A DNA stretch of 32,688 bases from Sphaerosporella brunnea. Its lineage: Eukaryota; Ascomycota; Pezizomycetes; Pezizales; Pyronemataceae. Each line of letters begins with the position of its first letter. Position 1 is the stretch's first letter. The notes beneath the pieces were generated by a model. That model was not told where the DNA came from. It was given only the letters and a program-made list of their open reading frames with translations, and did no database searches. The DNA is taken from the NCBI GenBank assembly GCA_008704415.1, contig VXIS01000433.1, positions 1 through 32,688 on the forward strand. The letters run 5' to 3'. This document shows, in pieces, positions 1-9,429 of this stretch. Made by a program: the position numbers and the translations under genes.

Positions 1-171
1 CCTTTGAAGCCTTAGATCTGAGAGTTCCAGCCGATTTCATTGAGAGTAAAAGCCGGTAGCTTAGTCGGAAAACTCCATCCAAACTCGCGTCGTGACATTT
101 TCAGGTAGAATGCCCGACTTACCCATGTACCCTAGTACATTGTTGAAAATGTGAAGCTTTTGTGTGTACTA

Positions 172-407
172 TCGTATTATCTCACTTAAGAGTCACACCC
201 CTAATTAGGCAATTTTCATCTTAATTAGGAAATTTTTCGACGTTTAAAGCTCCAAAAGCCCGAAATCGGGCCATCTTTAATTTTTGCCAGCAACGAGATT
301 GCTTGAAGCGCCTCGGAATCGCACATAGAAAATATTTCATACATTTTGGAGTGAGTTGAAAACGTGCTAGTACGCACCAAGACCGCTTAAAGTGTGAGAT
401 AATACGG
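172..407. mobile_element. MITE-like element, copy A (TA-flanked, TIR)
   Basis: A 236 bp AT-rich element with inverted ends. The left end starts TCGTATTATCTCAC and the right end is the complement of CCGTATTATCTCAC. It is flanked by TA on both sides (170-171 and 408-409), as expected for a Tc1/mariner-type target-site duplication. A second copy lies in opposite orientation at about 19897-20126 and shares the interior (the CATCTTTAATTTTTGCCAGC region and the AAAATATTTCATACATTTTG region). It has no coding capacity, so it is non-autonomous. It does not interrupt a recognisable gene. Confidence 0.8.
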
Positions 408-425
408 TAGGTACGTTCCTGCAAT

Positions 426-674
426 GTACTCGGGTACAGCGTTAAGTTGGGTGCTCCCCGAACAAACAGCAACTGGCAACGCCACTACAATTGCTTCTAG
501 AACTTTGTGAAGCTGGGGGTGGCATTGTAGGCCTCCCTAGAGCCTTTTTGAGTGTTTTGAAGAAAAAATACTTACTTCTTCGTGTCTTGGCATTGTTTGG
601 TTGTATGGAGGAAAGAAGTCGGGTGCTCTTTGTATGTGTGTAACCGCACCCGAATTACCCTTGTACCCTAGTAC
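426..674. repeat. Possible small inverted-repeat element
   Basis: Imperfect inverted arms of about 29 nt (426-454 and 646-674, 23 of 29 matching by eye), both built around GTACT(C/A)GGGTACA. The same motif occurs a third time at about 124-141, in the orientation of the right arm, so copy A is itself flanked by an inverted pair of this motif. This suggests nested or fold-back insertions. There is no coding capacity, and the boundaries are uncertain. Confidence 0.4.
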
Positions 675-857
675 GTCGCGAACGGAGGTTATTGAGATCC
701 CCTAGTGCTGCCAAAAACCCTCAGCCACATTTAATCTCGCACCGCCACATGATACCAACCCCTTCCCGCTCAATTTCCGAGCTGTGCGAACGTTGTTTGG
801 ACTCTTAAAGCGCTGTTTCGAATAAGAAGCTCGACAACTACTTAAGTACTTAGTAGG

Positions 858-1147
858 TACTCGCCAATTTCAAAATATTTCGGACACTGGATTTTACCCG
901 GCTTTGGACAGGGTGATCTCAGGATGTTTTCCCGCTTTTTTTTTTTTTTTCTTTGCAGCACAATTTCGCTTCCTATCTACACTCGATTCTCTCCATATAC
1001 CTCTTTTTATTTAGCATACTCACACCACAATTGAGTAAGATACGACTTTTTTCGTGAGGTTGTGGTTCTCCTGTGGGTCGCCTGGACAAATCCCTGTCGA
1101 AAGCCGGGTAAAATCCAGTGTCCGAAATATTTTGAAATTGGCGAGTA
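858..1147. mobile_element. MITE-like element with 56 bp terminal inverted repeats
   Basis: Arms 858-913 and 1092-1147 are inverted copies with about one mismatch over 56 nt. The outermost bases are TA followed by CTCGCCAATTTC, so TA is the likely target-site duplication. The 178 bp interior contains a 15-nt T run and no credible coding sequence. It ends about 590 bp upstream of the RAX1-like start codon. Its arms do not resemble those of the element at 172-407, so it is a different family. Confidence 0.75.
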
Positions 1148-1737
1148 TAACCCCACTTGTAAATCCAGATTCCAGACAAATCTCCACCCCTCGGTTGCTT
1201 TCACCCAAAAGGTGTGCAGTTGAATGAACTGAGTGATTTACTGTGAAGCAAGTGCACCCAACAGATGTCTTTTGCGACAGGTACTACTACGAAAGAAAAT
1301 ATCAAAGAGTGTATTGGTCGTGCTTCAATTGTATTCGGAGGAATATGAGCGTTAATGTCGTGAGCAAGGCTGAGATATATTTTTCTCGTTCTTGTCAAAT
1401 CAGGGGCATCTCATCTCAGCTGCTTCAACCCTTACATCGATAGATATTCACGTCGGCAGGCCTTCAATCAACAGGCCGTCTGCGTCTTGCATTGTTTCAC
1501 TTCCAACACCTACATACCATTCTGACCCACACCCCGTTGATCGAGGGAAATCGTCGTTCATTCTTTTCTATTTTCGCCCCGAAACTGCCAACTCAGTTGC
1601 GCCCATACGTTTTCTCCCGTCGTACCCACCACCCCCTCACACTTCCCACCCTTTTTTGTTTCTCGACGCTCGCTCGCCGCCGCCGCCTTCCACGCCCTCA
1701 CATTCCTTTGCTTCCTTCGTCGCTTCGCGTCGCAACA
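1148..1737 (+). promoter_or_regulatory. Upstream region / 5' leader of the RAX1-like gene
   Basis: There is no conserved coding sequence. From about 1490 the sequence is strongly pyrimidine-rich, typical of a fungal core promoter and 5' untranslated leader, and it ends in CGCAACA before the start codon at 1738. Reading frames here are by-products of the C/T-rich composition. Confidence 0.4.
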
Positions 1738-2944
1738 ATGGACGGCTCCAGAAACCGACTGCCAATTTTATTCGAGGTGCTGAATAGAAGGACGCTACCT
1801 CCTGTAGATCTCTTTTCGTTCTTCATTTATATGAGGGACCATCAGAGATCGTTGGATTACCTCGATTTCTGGTTCGTAAATTTCCGCTTTCCCCGCGTTG
1901 CCAACTGGCCGTTGACCGACTGTGCCGATTCTTCGCAGGCTCGATGTTGCCCAGCACATGTCGCTCTGCCGACACTATGTACGCGAACTGCGCCGCAGCG
2001 TTCTGGTTTCCACCCCCGAGCTCAGCCTGGATCGGGAGAGGTCCTCTCCTCAGTATGAATTCCCGGACGACAGCGATGACAAAGAGAGCAACCAGAGACT
2101 TTCTGCGTTCTTGAGAGCAGAGACTCCCGATCCCAGCATGTCGGCTCCGCGACGTTCCATGGGCGATACTCTTGATACGCCGCCAACAGGCCGCCCATCC
2201 TTCATGTCTTCTCCCATGGATCCCACGAATTCGTCATCGATTGCTCACACGGTTAATCGCGCTGATGTGCGAGCTTCCGCTGAGAAGATCCTGTACACCT
2301 ACTTGCTTCGCGGCGCAGAGCGCGAAATCGTGCTACCCGACCCGATACTGCAGGCAATATCGCATGCGATCGAGGTTGATGGAAGAGACGATCCGGATGT
2401 GTTCAATGAGGCGAAGAATTACGTCTTCCAGGCAATGGAGCGCGACGCTTTCCCCGGTTTTTTGAGATCAAAGGCACTCGGAAATTTAGTTCCCGCGAGT
2501 GTGATGATGCGCTTGATCATTGGGCTGCTGGCCATGTTTGGTGGCTTCTGGGCTGCTTTTGCGCTCATCTTTTTAGACATCACACCAAGGAGCACACGAC
2601 TTTGGGTAAGGCTCGGCAAACGGAATTGGGGTTTAGAAGCATGCTAAACCATCATAGCTCATATTGCCCTTCCTAATTGGAGTGTATTGCCTGATAGCTC
2701 ACCAATACTCACTCGATCCTATCATGGGCTTGATTGGACTTAGTGAATACACATTCATGGAGTTCTATCAAGTCCGGGAGCCATATGTCCGCAGTCTCTT
2801 GGTGAAACGGTCTATCTGGATACTTGGTTTGACAATTGCAATTGGTACAACAATCCGTTCTCAATCTTTAGTTCCTCTTGCTGACATTATATAGTTGTGG
2901 CATTGGTGTGTCTATATGCCTTCGTTCCCGGAAAAAGATTATAG
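1738..2944 (+). CDS. rax1: RAX1-like RGS-domain membrane protein
   Basis: Predicted 345 aa from four exons: 1738-1871, 1939-2605, 2658-2844, 2895-2944. The introns are 67, 52 and 50 nt, and the last has a good GCTGAC branch site before TATATAG. The N-terminal part is an RGS-type segment (LPILFEVLNRRTLPPVDLF near the start, then DFWLDVAQHMSLCRHYVREL across intron 1). A Ser/Pro-rich linker follows at about residues 70-140 and a second helical RGS half at about 145-215. At least three hydrophobic segments follow, and the protein ends in VPGKRL, the usual end of fungal Rax1-type proteins. In yeast Rax1 is a membrane protein that marks division sites for bipolar budding with Rax2; in moulds the homologue is one of the RGS proteins tied to growth and stress. 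The first donor (GTTCGT) is unusual but restores the tryptophan codon and the conserved FWLDVAQH reading. Family call firm, role inferred. Confidence 0.85.
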
Positions 2945-3857
2945 TCATGATCACGGCAAGCTATTCTTCGTATCATAATGGCGGTGGATCAGAATTCTCG
3001 TTCACCATTCTCTTTGTGTTTCCGTTCCCATTCCTTCGCACTGGCGTTTCCTACAGGTGTTCATTTTGTACGGGGGGTAATTTGTGGTATCGGGCTTTGG
3101 GGGCGGGGTCGAGCGAGCAGGGCAGGTGTCGTTTTCACATACTATAGCTTGCAATTGTCGCCACTGTCTATTCTATCCTTCTGGTGTTTTGCTGGGAGGG
3201 GGTTTTTCTTCTCTGCTTTACACTCACTACTAAGGGCGCGTTCGGGTGTCCGCTTTTTGTGTGTGTCAACGATCTCGGAACGCGGTGATTCAAGATCAAT
3301 TGCAACGCCCGTTTGGCGACCCTTTTTGAATCATCAAAGAACCATGATTAGGGAGGTTCTGCAGTTTGGGTTCTGAACTTTGGGACCGGCGCTGCGTCAA
3401 GTCCCAGAAGGGTTCTGAACCGATGTTGTCAAAGGGAGGTTCTGCTGGGAGCGAGCGAACTGTCTGACGATGTGATGTCACACTGGTCGGACCACAAAGC
3501 AGAGTTGCAATGGTGAAGGAGGAGGTCCGTTTTCACGACAGTTTTTAGTAGTTGTTAACGCTGTGTCGTGAATTCTCCCCCGCGAAGGGTATCGCCAATG
3601 GCACACTATTGCTCCATCAGAAGCCGTGAAGTTCTTGCACCGCCGTATCACGAAGAGTTGGTGAATTCGAAGTTGCGCCTCGCGCCACTCCCCTTCCGCC
3701 CTCCCGCACCAGCCACAAAGAGCCGCTTCGGAACACAAGGAGATTGTTACTTCCATGCGCAGGGGACGTCACTTTACAAACTACTTGCAAGGAAGCTATC
3801 AAGAGCTCAGGAACTCACACGCAAACCTCGAATTACTGCAATATCGCTTGATACAAC
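2945..3857. other. Intergenic region between RAX1-like and VMA9
   Basis: About 900 bp without a conserved gene: the 3' region of the RAX1-like gene and the promoter/leader of VMA9. At 3234 there is a TAAGGGCGCGTTCGGGTGTCC-like end that faintly resembles the TIR of the element at 26605, but no partner end was found. GGTTCTG recurs several times between 3354 and 3442, and the reading frames show no family signal. Confidence 0.3.
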
Positions 3858-4330
3858 ATGGCCAACGGGTATGCGCTTTCTTTTCAGGCTTGGGAAATGG
3901 TGAAGGCAAGCTGATAGCCACCCGCAGTTACAGCATCTTCGTCGGCCTCTTCATCGTCGTCGCCGCCTCCGTCGCCGCCTACGTCTTTGCCCCCAAGGGA
4001 GAGAACCAAACGTCCGTACCGTTCCCGCCGCGAGCAGAGATACCGTTGGGGTTCCTCGCGAAGGATTGGTGACGCTGGACTGACGGCTGTGCGTGTATAC
4101 AGTGTCTGGCGGTCGTCGCTGTGTCTCGCTTTCGCGGCTTGCTACATGATGTGGGGTGTGTTCTCCCTTCCCCGATATTCTACATACGTGGGAAGTTCTG
4201 TGGAGGGGGTTTGGTAGCTAAAGAGGTCTTTCTGGGAACAGTTTTGACTCTGCTTGCACAACTGCACCCACTTATTGCGCCACGACGCTCCGATCTGCGC
4301 CCCGAGAACGCCGAGAAAATGATCTTTTAG
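3858..4330 (+). CDS. vma9: V-type proton ATPase subunit e (Vma9)
   Basis: Predicted 78 aa from four exons: 3858-3868, 3928-4011, 4103-4155, 4242-4330 (introns 59, 91, 86 nt). The first exon is only 11 nt (ATGGCCAACGG), so simple open-frame searches miss the gene. The protein starts MANGYSIFVGLFIVVA, continues APKGENQTVWRSSL, then CYMMW, and ends with LLAQLHPLIAPRRSDLRPE. This is the fungal subunit e pattern: two membrane helices separated by the GENQT-W loop and a conserved LAQLHPLIAPRR tail. The length (yeast 73 aa) and spacing fit exactly once the introns are removed. Subunit e is part of the membrane V0 sector and is needed for assembly and function of the vacuolar/endosomal proton pump. 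The second donor (GTCCGT) is non-consensus but gives the expected Thr-Val-Trp junction. Confidence 0.92.
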
Positions 4331-4631
4331 GTTGGGAGTGAGATGTGGTAGAGTGTGATATACCTTTGTGGACGAGAGTGACGAGAAGGGCATTGGGTTC
4401 GGTGTTGTTCAGTTGCCACGGGATTTTCTTTTCTTTTTTTGTTCGCGTTTTGTTGTTTGTTTGTTTGCTTTGCAGTTAATCCGTGCTGCCTGTTTGTCAT
4501 GTTCTGCTTCCTTTGTGCGGGTTGCTCAATAACATCTGGTTCATCTCCAGCGCGCGTTCTTCACGCGTCGCGCAGCACCAACTTTTTTATAAACCTCTAT
4601 CTACCGCTCCTTCACCAACCAACCAACCACA

Positions 4632-5673
4632 ATGAACCCACCAACAGAACCCCACTCCCTCTTCTCCCTCCCCCTCTATCCCGCCAGAAAATCCGTCCCC
4701 CGTACCCGCAAGCGCTCCCGCTCCCCACCCTCCTCCGATGAGGAGTCCCTACCTCCTGGCTGGGCTGCAATCAACAAACGCCCCCCCCCCCTCCCCCTCG
4801 CGCTCTCCCTCGCCACCATCCAACGACGACCCACTACACCGGCCGGCGATCTCACGGCGCGGGCGGCACACGGCGGGACCCACAGCAATGCTCGCAGCGC
4901 ACAACCTCGAAGCGATCCCCACCTCCGAGCGCACACTCGCAAAACGGCACTTATCAGTGCTCACCACGATTCTCTACCGCTGCCTCCTTATCGGCGACCA
5001 CAAGCGTGCAGAGCGCGCGTTTGCCTGTTTGCTGAGAGCGAAGGGGGTGGATATTCGCACGATCTGGGGGGTGGGACTGGGGCTGCTGGTGCGGCGCAGA
5101 GACGTTAGTGTCGCTGTGGAGTTTCTTGAGCGGCTGATATTGTTTTATCCCTACCGCCCCCGGCTGCACAGTCACCACCAATTGCTGTCTCATCCGGCGG
5201 GTGAGGATGGTGGATGCCGTGGCGGTAGGGAGAAGCCGAAGCGCCGCAAGGCGGAAGGAGGTGGATGAAGAGAAAGAGCGGGAGAAAGCGGAAAGAGCAA
5301 AAGCTAGGGAGAAGGAGCGGAAAACCGCCGTTTCATTCTGCGCTTGGCTTTGAGGTGGAGGGATGTTGCTGCTCCTGTTGAGGAGGAGGCGTTGGATGCT
5401 ACCAGGCCTGGAAGGATTAAGGAGAGGCTGGAGGAACTGATGTTGACGTCGACGTTTAGCGACATGGTGGGATTGGTGTGTTTGAGGGGGATGGTGTCTT
5501 TGTGGTTAGCGGATGTGGAAAGGGAGATGGGTGCGGGCGGGAGGAGAGCTGAGCTCAGAAGAGAGGCTAGGAGGGACTCTGAGAGTGTTAGAGAAAAGGG
5601 GGAGATGGTGCCCGAGGGGCTGTGGGAGGCGCTGGAGGAGGAGGAAAGGGATGAGGAGATGGTGAATTTGTAG
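4632..5673 (+). pseudogene. rrn11: RRN11-like RNA polymerase I initiation factor, frame disrupted
   Basis: Coding similarity to fungal Rrn11, part of the core factor that recruits RNA polymerase I to rDNA promoters, runs through the whole interval but not in one frame. The start (4632, context ACCACAATGAACC) reads SLFSLPLYPARKS then RKRSRSPPSSDEE in frame A. After a run of 11 C at about 4781-4791 the similarity continues in frame B (HLSVLTTILYRCLLIGDHKR, then GVDIRTIWGVGLGLLVRRRD and FLERLILFYPYRPRLHS). From about 5171 a charged Glu/Lys/Arg stretch lies in frame C. From about 5308 the conserved end (RIKERLEELMLTSTFSDMVG, then LRGMVSLWLADVE) is back in frame B, stopping at 5673. I found no consensus introns that resolve all three shifts; a GTAGGG..GCTAG pair (5225-5307) would join C to B but its interior looks coding. 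It may be a decayed gene, homopolymer indels in the assembly, or unrecognised introns. Confidence 0.6.
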
Positions 5674-5686
5674 TGGATATTGGATT

Positions 5687-6063
5687 TGTATTTTGATGGG
5701 TGGCACGCTCCGGTTTATATCTGACGGCGAGCCGTGGGCTAGCTGAGTCGACCACGCCGTGGCTAGGAGTTTGGATGGGGGGTAGAGGATCGGGTGGATG
5801 GAGGACCACCCTGTGGGGGTGCGACGCCGGAGGGTATAAAGCACCCCCGGCGGCCTAGGAGTTGGAGAGGCATCGCCGCAGTTGTTTTCCCCACCCACCT
5901 CCCTCAATAGGAGCTCCCAGTAGCTCTCCGGAGACTGGGAGGAGCAGCGCAGCGCCGAGCCTGAGGCAGCCGCCGGTTCGACGCTGCGCCCAGGGCAAAC
6001 TACGGGTCGGAGTATGAAGGGTGGGAGCGAAGGAGTGTAGGGATTATGTAGGCACAATATACA
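5687..6063. other. GC-rich unassigned block (possible transposon remnant)
   Basis: This GC-rich block downstream of the RRN11-like gene contains a TATA-like GGTATAAAGCAC at 5833 and repeated CCGTGG(G)CTAG motifs at about 5732 and 5756. It begins TGTATTTT and ends AATATACA, which superficially fits an LTR of 377 bp, but the flanking 5-mers do not match, so no target duplication supports it. No coding sequence was recognised. Confidence 0.2.
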
Positions 6064-6468
6064 GCGCAGTCTCTTGTGGCCGACGGATGGCTAGGTAACG
6101 ACTTCGCAAGATTGCCATAGAGTTACCTCCTGCTTCGCTTGATCATGAGATGCTTCGGGGCTCCGTATTCTTGTAGTTGTTTACAATCGTAAAACAGCAT
6201 TCCAATGGTATCATCCATCATATGTCGTATCGTACAGAAAGTCATCTTGCAAATATGATATAGAACAATAACCAAGAACAAAAAAAAAGAAAGGGGAAAA
6301 AGTAATCGCAATCCTGCCGCTCAATGGTACGCCTCCAATCCGCTGTCAAAAGCCAAGGTGTAGTGATTCCCAACCAAAAAAAGACATGCAAGCAAACGAA
6401 ACACAGAACACACACCGCCTCCTGTGTCATTAACTATTCCGCATCCCCGAAGATGAAGAAGAAGAGTC
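6064..6468. other. Intergenic region downstream of RLC1
   Basis: AT-richer spacer holding the 3' untranslated region of the minus-strand RLC1 gene. Purine-rich runs occur at about 6277-6302. No conserved coding sequence or RNA gene was recognised. Confidence 0.3.
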
Positions 6469-7143
6469 CTAGTTCTCTGCCGAATCCTCATCATCCACTC
6501 CCTTCCCTGCGAGCAGATCCACAAACTCCCTGTACCTGAAAACATCACCTCCGGCACCACCGCGCTTGAGGACTCTCCGCCTAGAGAACCCCTTGAGCGC
6601 CCTTTCGACCTCCTCGGGAGACATCCTCTCCCCCATGCCCGTCAACGCCGCCTTCAGCTCCTCCACATCGACCGTGCCATCGTCGTTCTCGTCGAACGCT
6701 TCGAATGCGGCTAACAGATCCGGCACCGGACTCAACAAGCTCAGATGCTGGCTCAGATGCGTCAGGTAACTAGCCAGGTTGTATGGCGAAGGGGCCGAGT
6801 CTAGGTGTTGCTGGATAGCAGCGGGAGAGGAGTCGAGGCCGAGAGAGGCAAGCATCGCGCCAAGATCCGCGGGGGAGATCACGCCGTCACCGTCTTTGTC
6901 CAGAAGTGTAAATGACTCCTTCAGTTGGCTGATTTGCATCGCGGTGAGTTGCGAGAGGCCGCCGCCGCTGACGGAGCGACGCTGTTGCCGCGACGAGGAG
7001 GAGGACGAGGGGGTCAGGTAGGAGAGCGGTGAGGGTTTTGCGGTGCGCGTGGTGGTAAGGGACTGTTGAGGAGGGGTCAGAGAAACGTTTCATGCAGAGC
7101 GGCAGCTTTGGGGGGGGGGAGAATTAATTATACATACCATCAT
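6469..7143 (-). CDS. rlc1: Myosin II regulatory light chain (Rlc1-type EF-hand protein)
   Basis: Predicted 199 aa from two exons on the minus strand: 7143-7138 (only ATG ATG) and 7062-6469, separated by a 75 nt intron with a GTATGT donor, a CTGAC branch and a CAACAG acceptor. A Ser/Thr/Arg-rich N-terminal arm of about 43 residues includes the phosphorylatable-looking RRSVSGGGLSQLTAMQISQL. An EF-hand module follows. The loop DKDGDGVISPAD is canonical at positions 1, 3, 5 and 12, and DENDDGTVDVEE in the second half is also canonical; the other EF hands look degenerate. This arrangement matches the regulatory, not the essential (Cdc4), light chain. It would bind the IQ motif of type II myosin heavy chain and act at the cytokinetic actomyosin ring. 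It shares a 281 bp divergent promoter with the DUF5321 gene. A methionine at 6939 could start a shorter product, but the arm is in frame with the two-codon exon. Confidence 0.85.
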
Positions 7144-7424
7144 GGTGACGGGATGCAATTGGTTAGTGTTTAATAATATGCAGCGAGATCGGAATGTGGG
7201 TGTGGGATGTGATGGCGTGTTTGTTGGTTGGTGGTGGGTGCGATGGGTTGCTGTTGTGTCCGATTGCCTCTCCTTCCCTTGCAGCAAAGAGCTCAGGCCC
7301 CCAGCCACAACAAGCCACAACAACAATCATCGCGTTTCCACGGCAACCAATCGCAGCATGGTTACACACCCCAGGCCCTTTTATTTTTCTCGCAGAGCCG
7401 CAGCCCAGAGCTCACGAACAACCC
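7144..7424. promoter_or_regulatory. Divergent promoter between RLC1 and the DUF5321 gene
   Basis: The 281 bp between the two start codons must carry both promoters. It contains C/T-rich tracts on both strands (for example 7265-7290) and no coding sequence of its own. No specific operator was recognised. Confidence 0.45.
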
Positions 7425-8217
7425 ATGGCCACGATACCACGATTGCGCCCGTTTCTACGAGCTCCACTGCTGCGGGAGCCGGCCCACCCTCACCCGTTTT
7501 GCGCCGCCCGCTTCCACGCGATTTCAGTTCACGCTTCCGCAGCGCGCGAGATTCCCTTCCTCCCAAAGATCCTCCAGCCCTCGACCTACCGTCCCAGCTA
7601 CGGCAAAGGCAAGGAAACCGCGCCTAGCGGTAGCTTCCTCTCCAAATTGAAGGGCAAATACGGAGGGGGCTACAATCCCGCTACCTTCTACATCGTACGC
7701 CCGCCACAGCCATTACCTGCTTCACTGCTGACGGTGCGAGGCACAGTGGATCTTCCTCCTGATCGGCTCGCAAGCAATCCAGCAAATTCTCCTGAAACAT
7801 GAACACGCCGACTTTGTGCGAAAGGCGGATAACAAGATCGCGGTGTTGCGAGAGGTGATAGGGCGACTGGGACGCGGGGAGGACGTAGATGTGGAGGCTA
7901 TGTTGGGCACGGGAGACGAGAAGGAGGAGAAGGATTGGGAGCAGGGTATACCTTTCCCACTTGCCCTCTTTTCAGCACAAAACTAATGCGATGGGACTAC
8001 AGTGTTGAAGGAAATTGAGGAGGACGATGTACTCTGGCAGGCGCGGAAGCTGCAAAAGGAGGCCGCAGCGAAGCGTGCAGAACAGGAACGGCTGGACGCG
8101 GAAGAAGCAGAACAGGAACGGCTGGACGCGGAAGAAGAAGCAGAAAAGGCGGCAGAGGAGGAAGCGGAGCGGAAAAAGAAGCGGCAAGCCGATGCGAAGG
8201 AGGCTAGATTTCTGTAG
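7425..8217 (+). CDS. DUF5321-family mitochondrial protein (INA17-like)
   Basis: Predicted 227 aa from three exons: 7425-7694, 7747-7945, 8003-8217 (introns 52 and 57 nt). The N-terminus (MATIPRLRPFLRAPLLRE and on) is rich in Arg and lacks acidic residues, as in a mitochondrial presequence. The core GYNPATFYIWIFLLIGSQAI is a single membrane helix, followed by FVRKADNKIAVLREVIGRLG, a GEDVDVEAMLGTGD segment, EEKDWEQVLKEIEEDDVLWQ, and a long Glu/Lys/Ala coiled coil. This order is what I know of fungal DUF5321 proteins, related to yeast INA17, an inner-membrane F1Fo-ATP synthase assembly factor. The C-terminal helix contains a nearly exact 30 bp tandem duplication (8081-8140, AEQERLDAEE twice), a likely source of length variation. 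Both introns are in conserved stretches and phases agree. Family call good; function inferred. Confidence 0.8.
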
Positions 8218-8280
8218 GAACATGGTATCGCACTCGACGACCACATCACACCGAGGGGGCTGGAACTGCTGATGCTGCCG

Positions 8281-9391
8281 CCATGATTTCTTTCTCCAAC
8301 GCCACCAACGCGTCCTCATCCAAGCAGAACCTTTTGATCCAGCACCCGCTTATTTACGTGAATGTAACACACCTGTTTCTAAGTATGCAGTTGTAGATAG
8401 TAGCGCTATGCGTATCTTGTGACCAAACGGTGGAGTTGCCAAATGGCAATGTTGCACTGGTTCTGAGTGGATGAGAGTAATTAACCACATACCGGAAAGC
8501 TCTGGGTGGCTCACTGAGGTCAACATTCCAAATCCCGAGTCAACTATGCAAGTTTTGTAAGCATGCAGTTATCGATAGTAGCGCTATGAGTATCTTGTGA
8601 CCAAATTGTGGATTTGCCAAATCACACTGTTGCACTCGTTGTCTGTTGATGAGAGTAATTAACCACATACCGGGAAGCTCTGGGTGGCTCACTGAGGTCA
8701 ACATTCCAAATCCCCAGTCATCCGCAACAGCAGGATCCAAAGGATTGCACTTAACATCCTGAAAAAGATGGCGTGTAGATTAGGATCGCTCTGGGGACAG
8801 CATTTCAAAGGCAACAACATTAAGAAGCGTGCCTCGAAGGTCTTGAGGATATGGTACCGCCCAGCCACTGTAGCAAATTCCTGCTTCTGTTCACACTCGC
8901 TGTCAGTCCAAGCCGATTAGGCATACAGGAAGAAGCTGCAGCCTGAAGCCCAAGTGCTCACCATATCAGTGCTGGTCAAGCATGTAAATTGGCGGGCATC
9001 CATATTGACCATCATCGCGCGTCGATAATCCAATCCCCTTTTCATATCTGCATATCTGCTGGCATAGGAGCAAGCGGCCTATGCTGACATTCCAGACGGT
9101 GGCTCCATGGCCAGCGTACTTCGCAAATTCTGCCCTGCACCGGACCCGGATCCCCTGGGTGCGAGTCAGTTCAAGCTGGAGACTCATGTCGCGCGGTTAC
9201 TCACCCTAAAGCCCAGGTGTCCAAACTCTGTGAACTCCTCCTTAGGTTCAGTATTTCTTGTGGGCGGATTCATGAGCGAGGATATGGTAGTTGGCGAGGA
9301 TGTGGATGTCGCCATGCTGATGTCACGGATCATCATGATCTGTCACTGACTATCCATTACGCTGACTCAGCGTCATTTATCGAGTCCCACT
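8281..9391. repeat. Long direct repeat, copy 1 (with 344 bp insertion)
   Basis: Homologous to 13139-13931 in the same orientation. Segments 8281-8374 and 8719-9323 match copy 2 almost base for base (about 700 bp in total). Copy 1 differs by an insertion at 8375-8718, and lacks a 33 bp stretch present in copy 2 (about 13838-13870). Homology fades after the shared near-palindrome ACGCTGACTCAGCGT at about 9359-9373. Reading frames of 65-112 codons occur on both strands but none has a family signature, so I do not call a gene. It starts 63 bp after the DUF5321 stop codon and ends just before NNF1. Confidence 0.85.
8375..8718. repeat. Tandem-duplicated insertion inside direct repeat copy 1
   Basis: This block is absent from copy 2, where the flanking bases are contiguous at 13232/13233. 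It consists of two diverged tandem units of about 160-180 bp (about 8379-8557 and 8558-8718). Both units contain AGTAGCGCTATG, TATCTTGTGACCAAA and GAGAGTAATTAACCACATAC. They end in GTCAACATTCCAAATCCC(G/C)AGT. The units differ at about one position in eight, so the tandem duplication is much older than the split of copy 1 and copy 2. Confidence 0.8.
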
Positions 9392-9429
9392 AGCTCACCG
9401 TCAAAACAAACCATCACGCAAACCCAACC

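Noticed and set aside
1392..1787. Pro/Ser/Thr-rich plus-strand open frame before RAX1
   Set aside because: It follows from the pyrimidine-rich leader; no family signal, and it overlaps the RAX1 start in another frame.
3234..3460. Second Harbinger-like element (GGGCGCGTTCGGGTGTCC end)
   Set aside because: No matching opposite end or target duplication was found.
5687..6063. Solo LTR of 377 bp (TGTATTTT..AATATACA)
   Set aside because: Flanking 5-mers differ and no second copy is present; kept only as an unassigned block.
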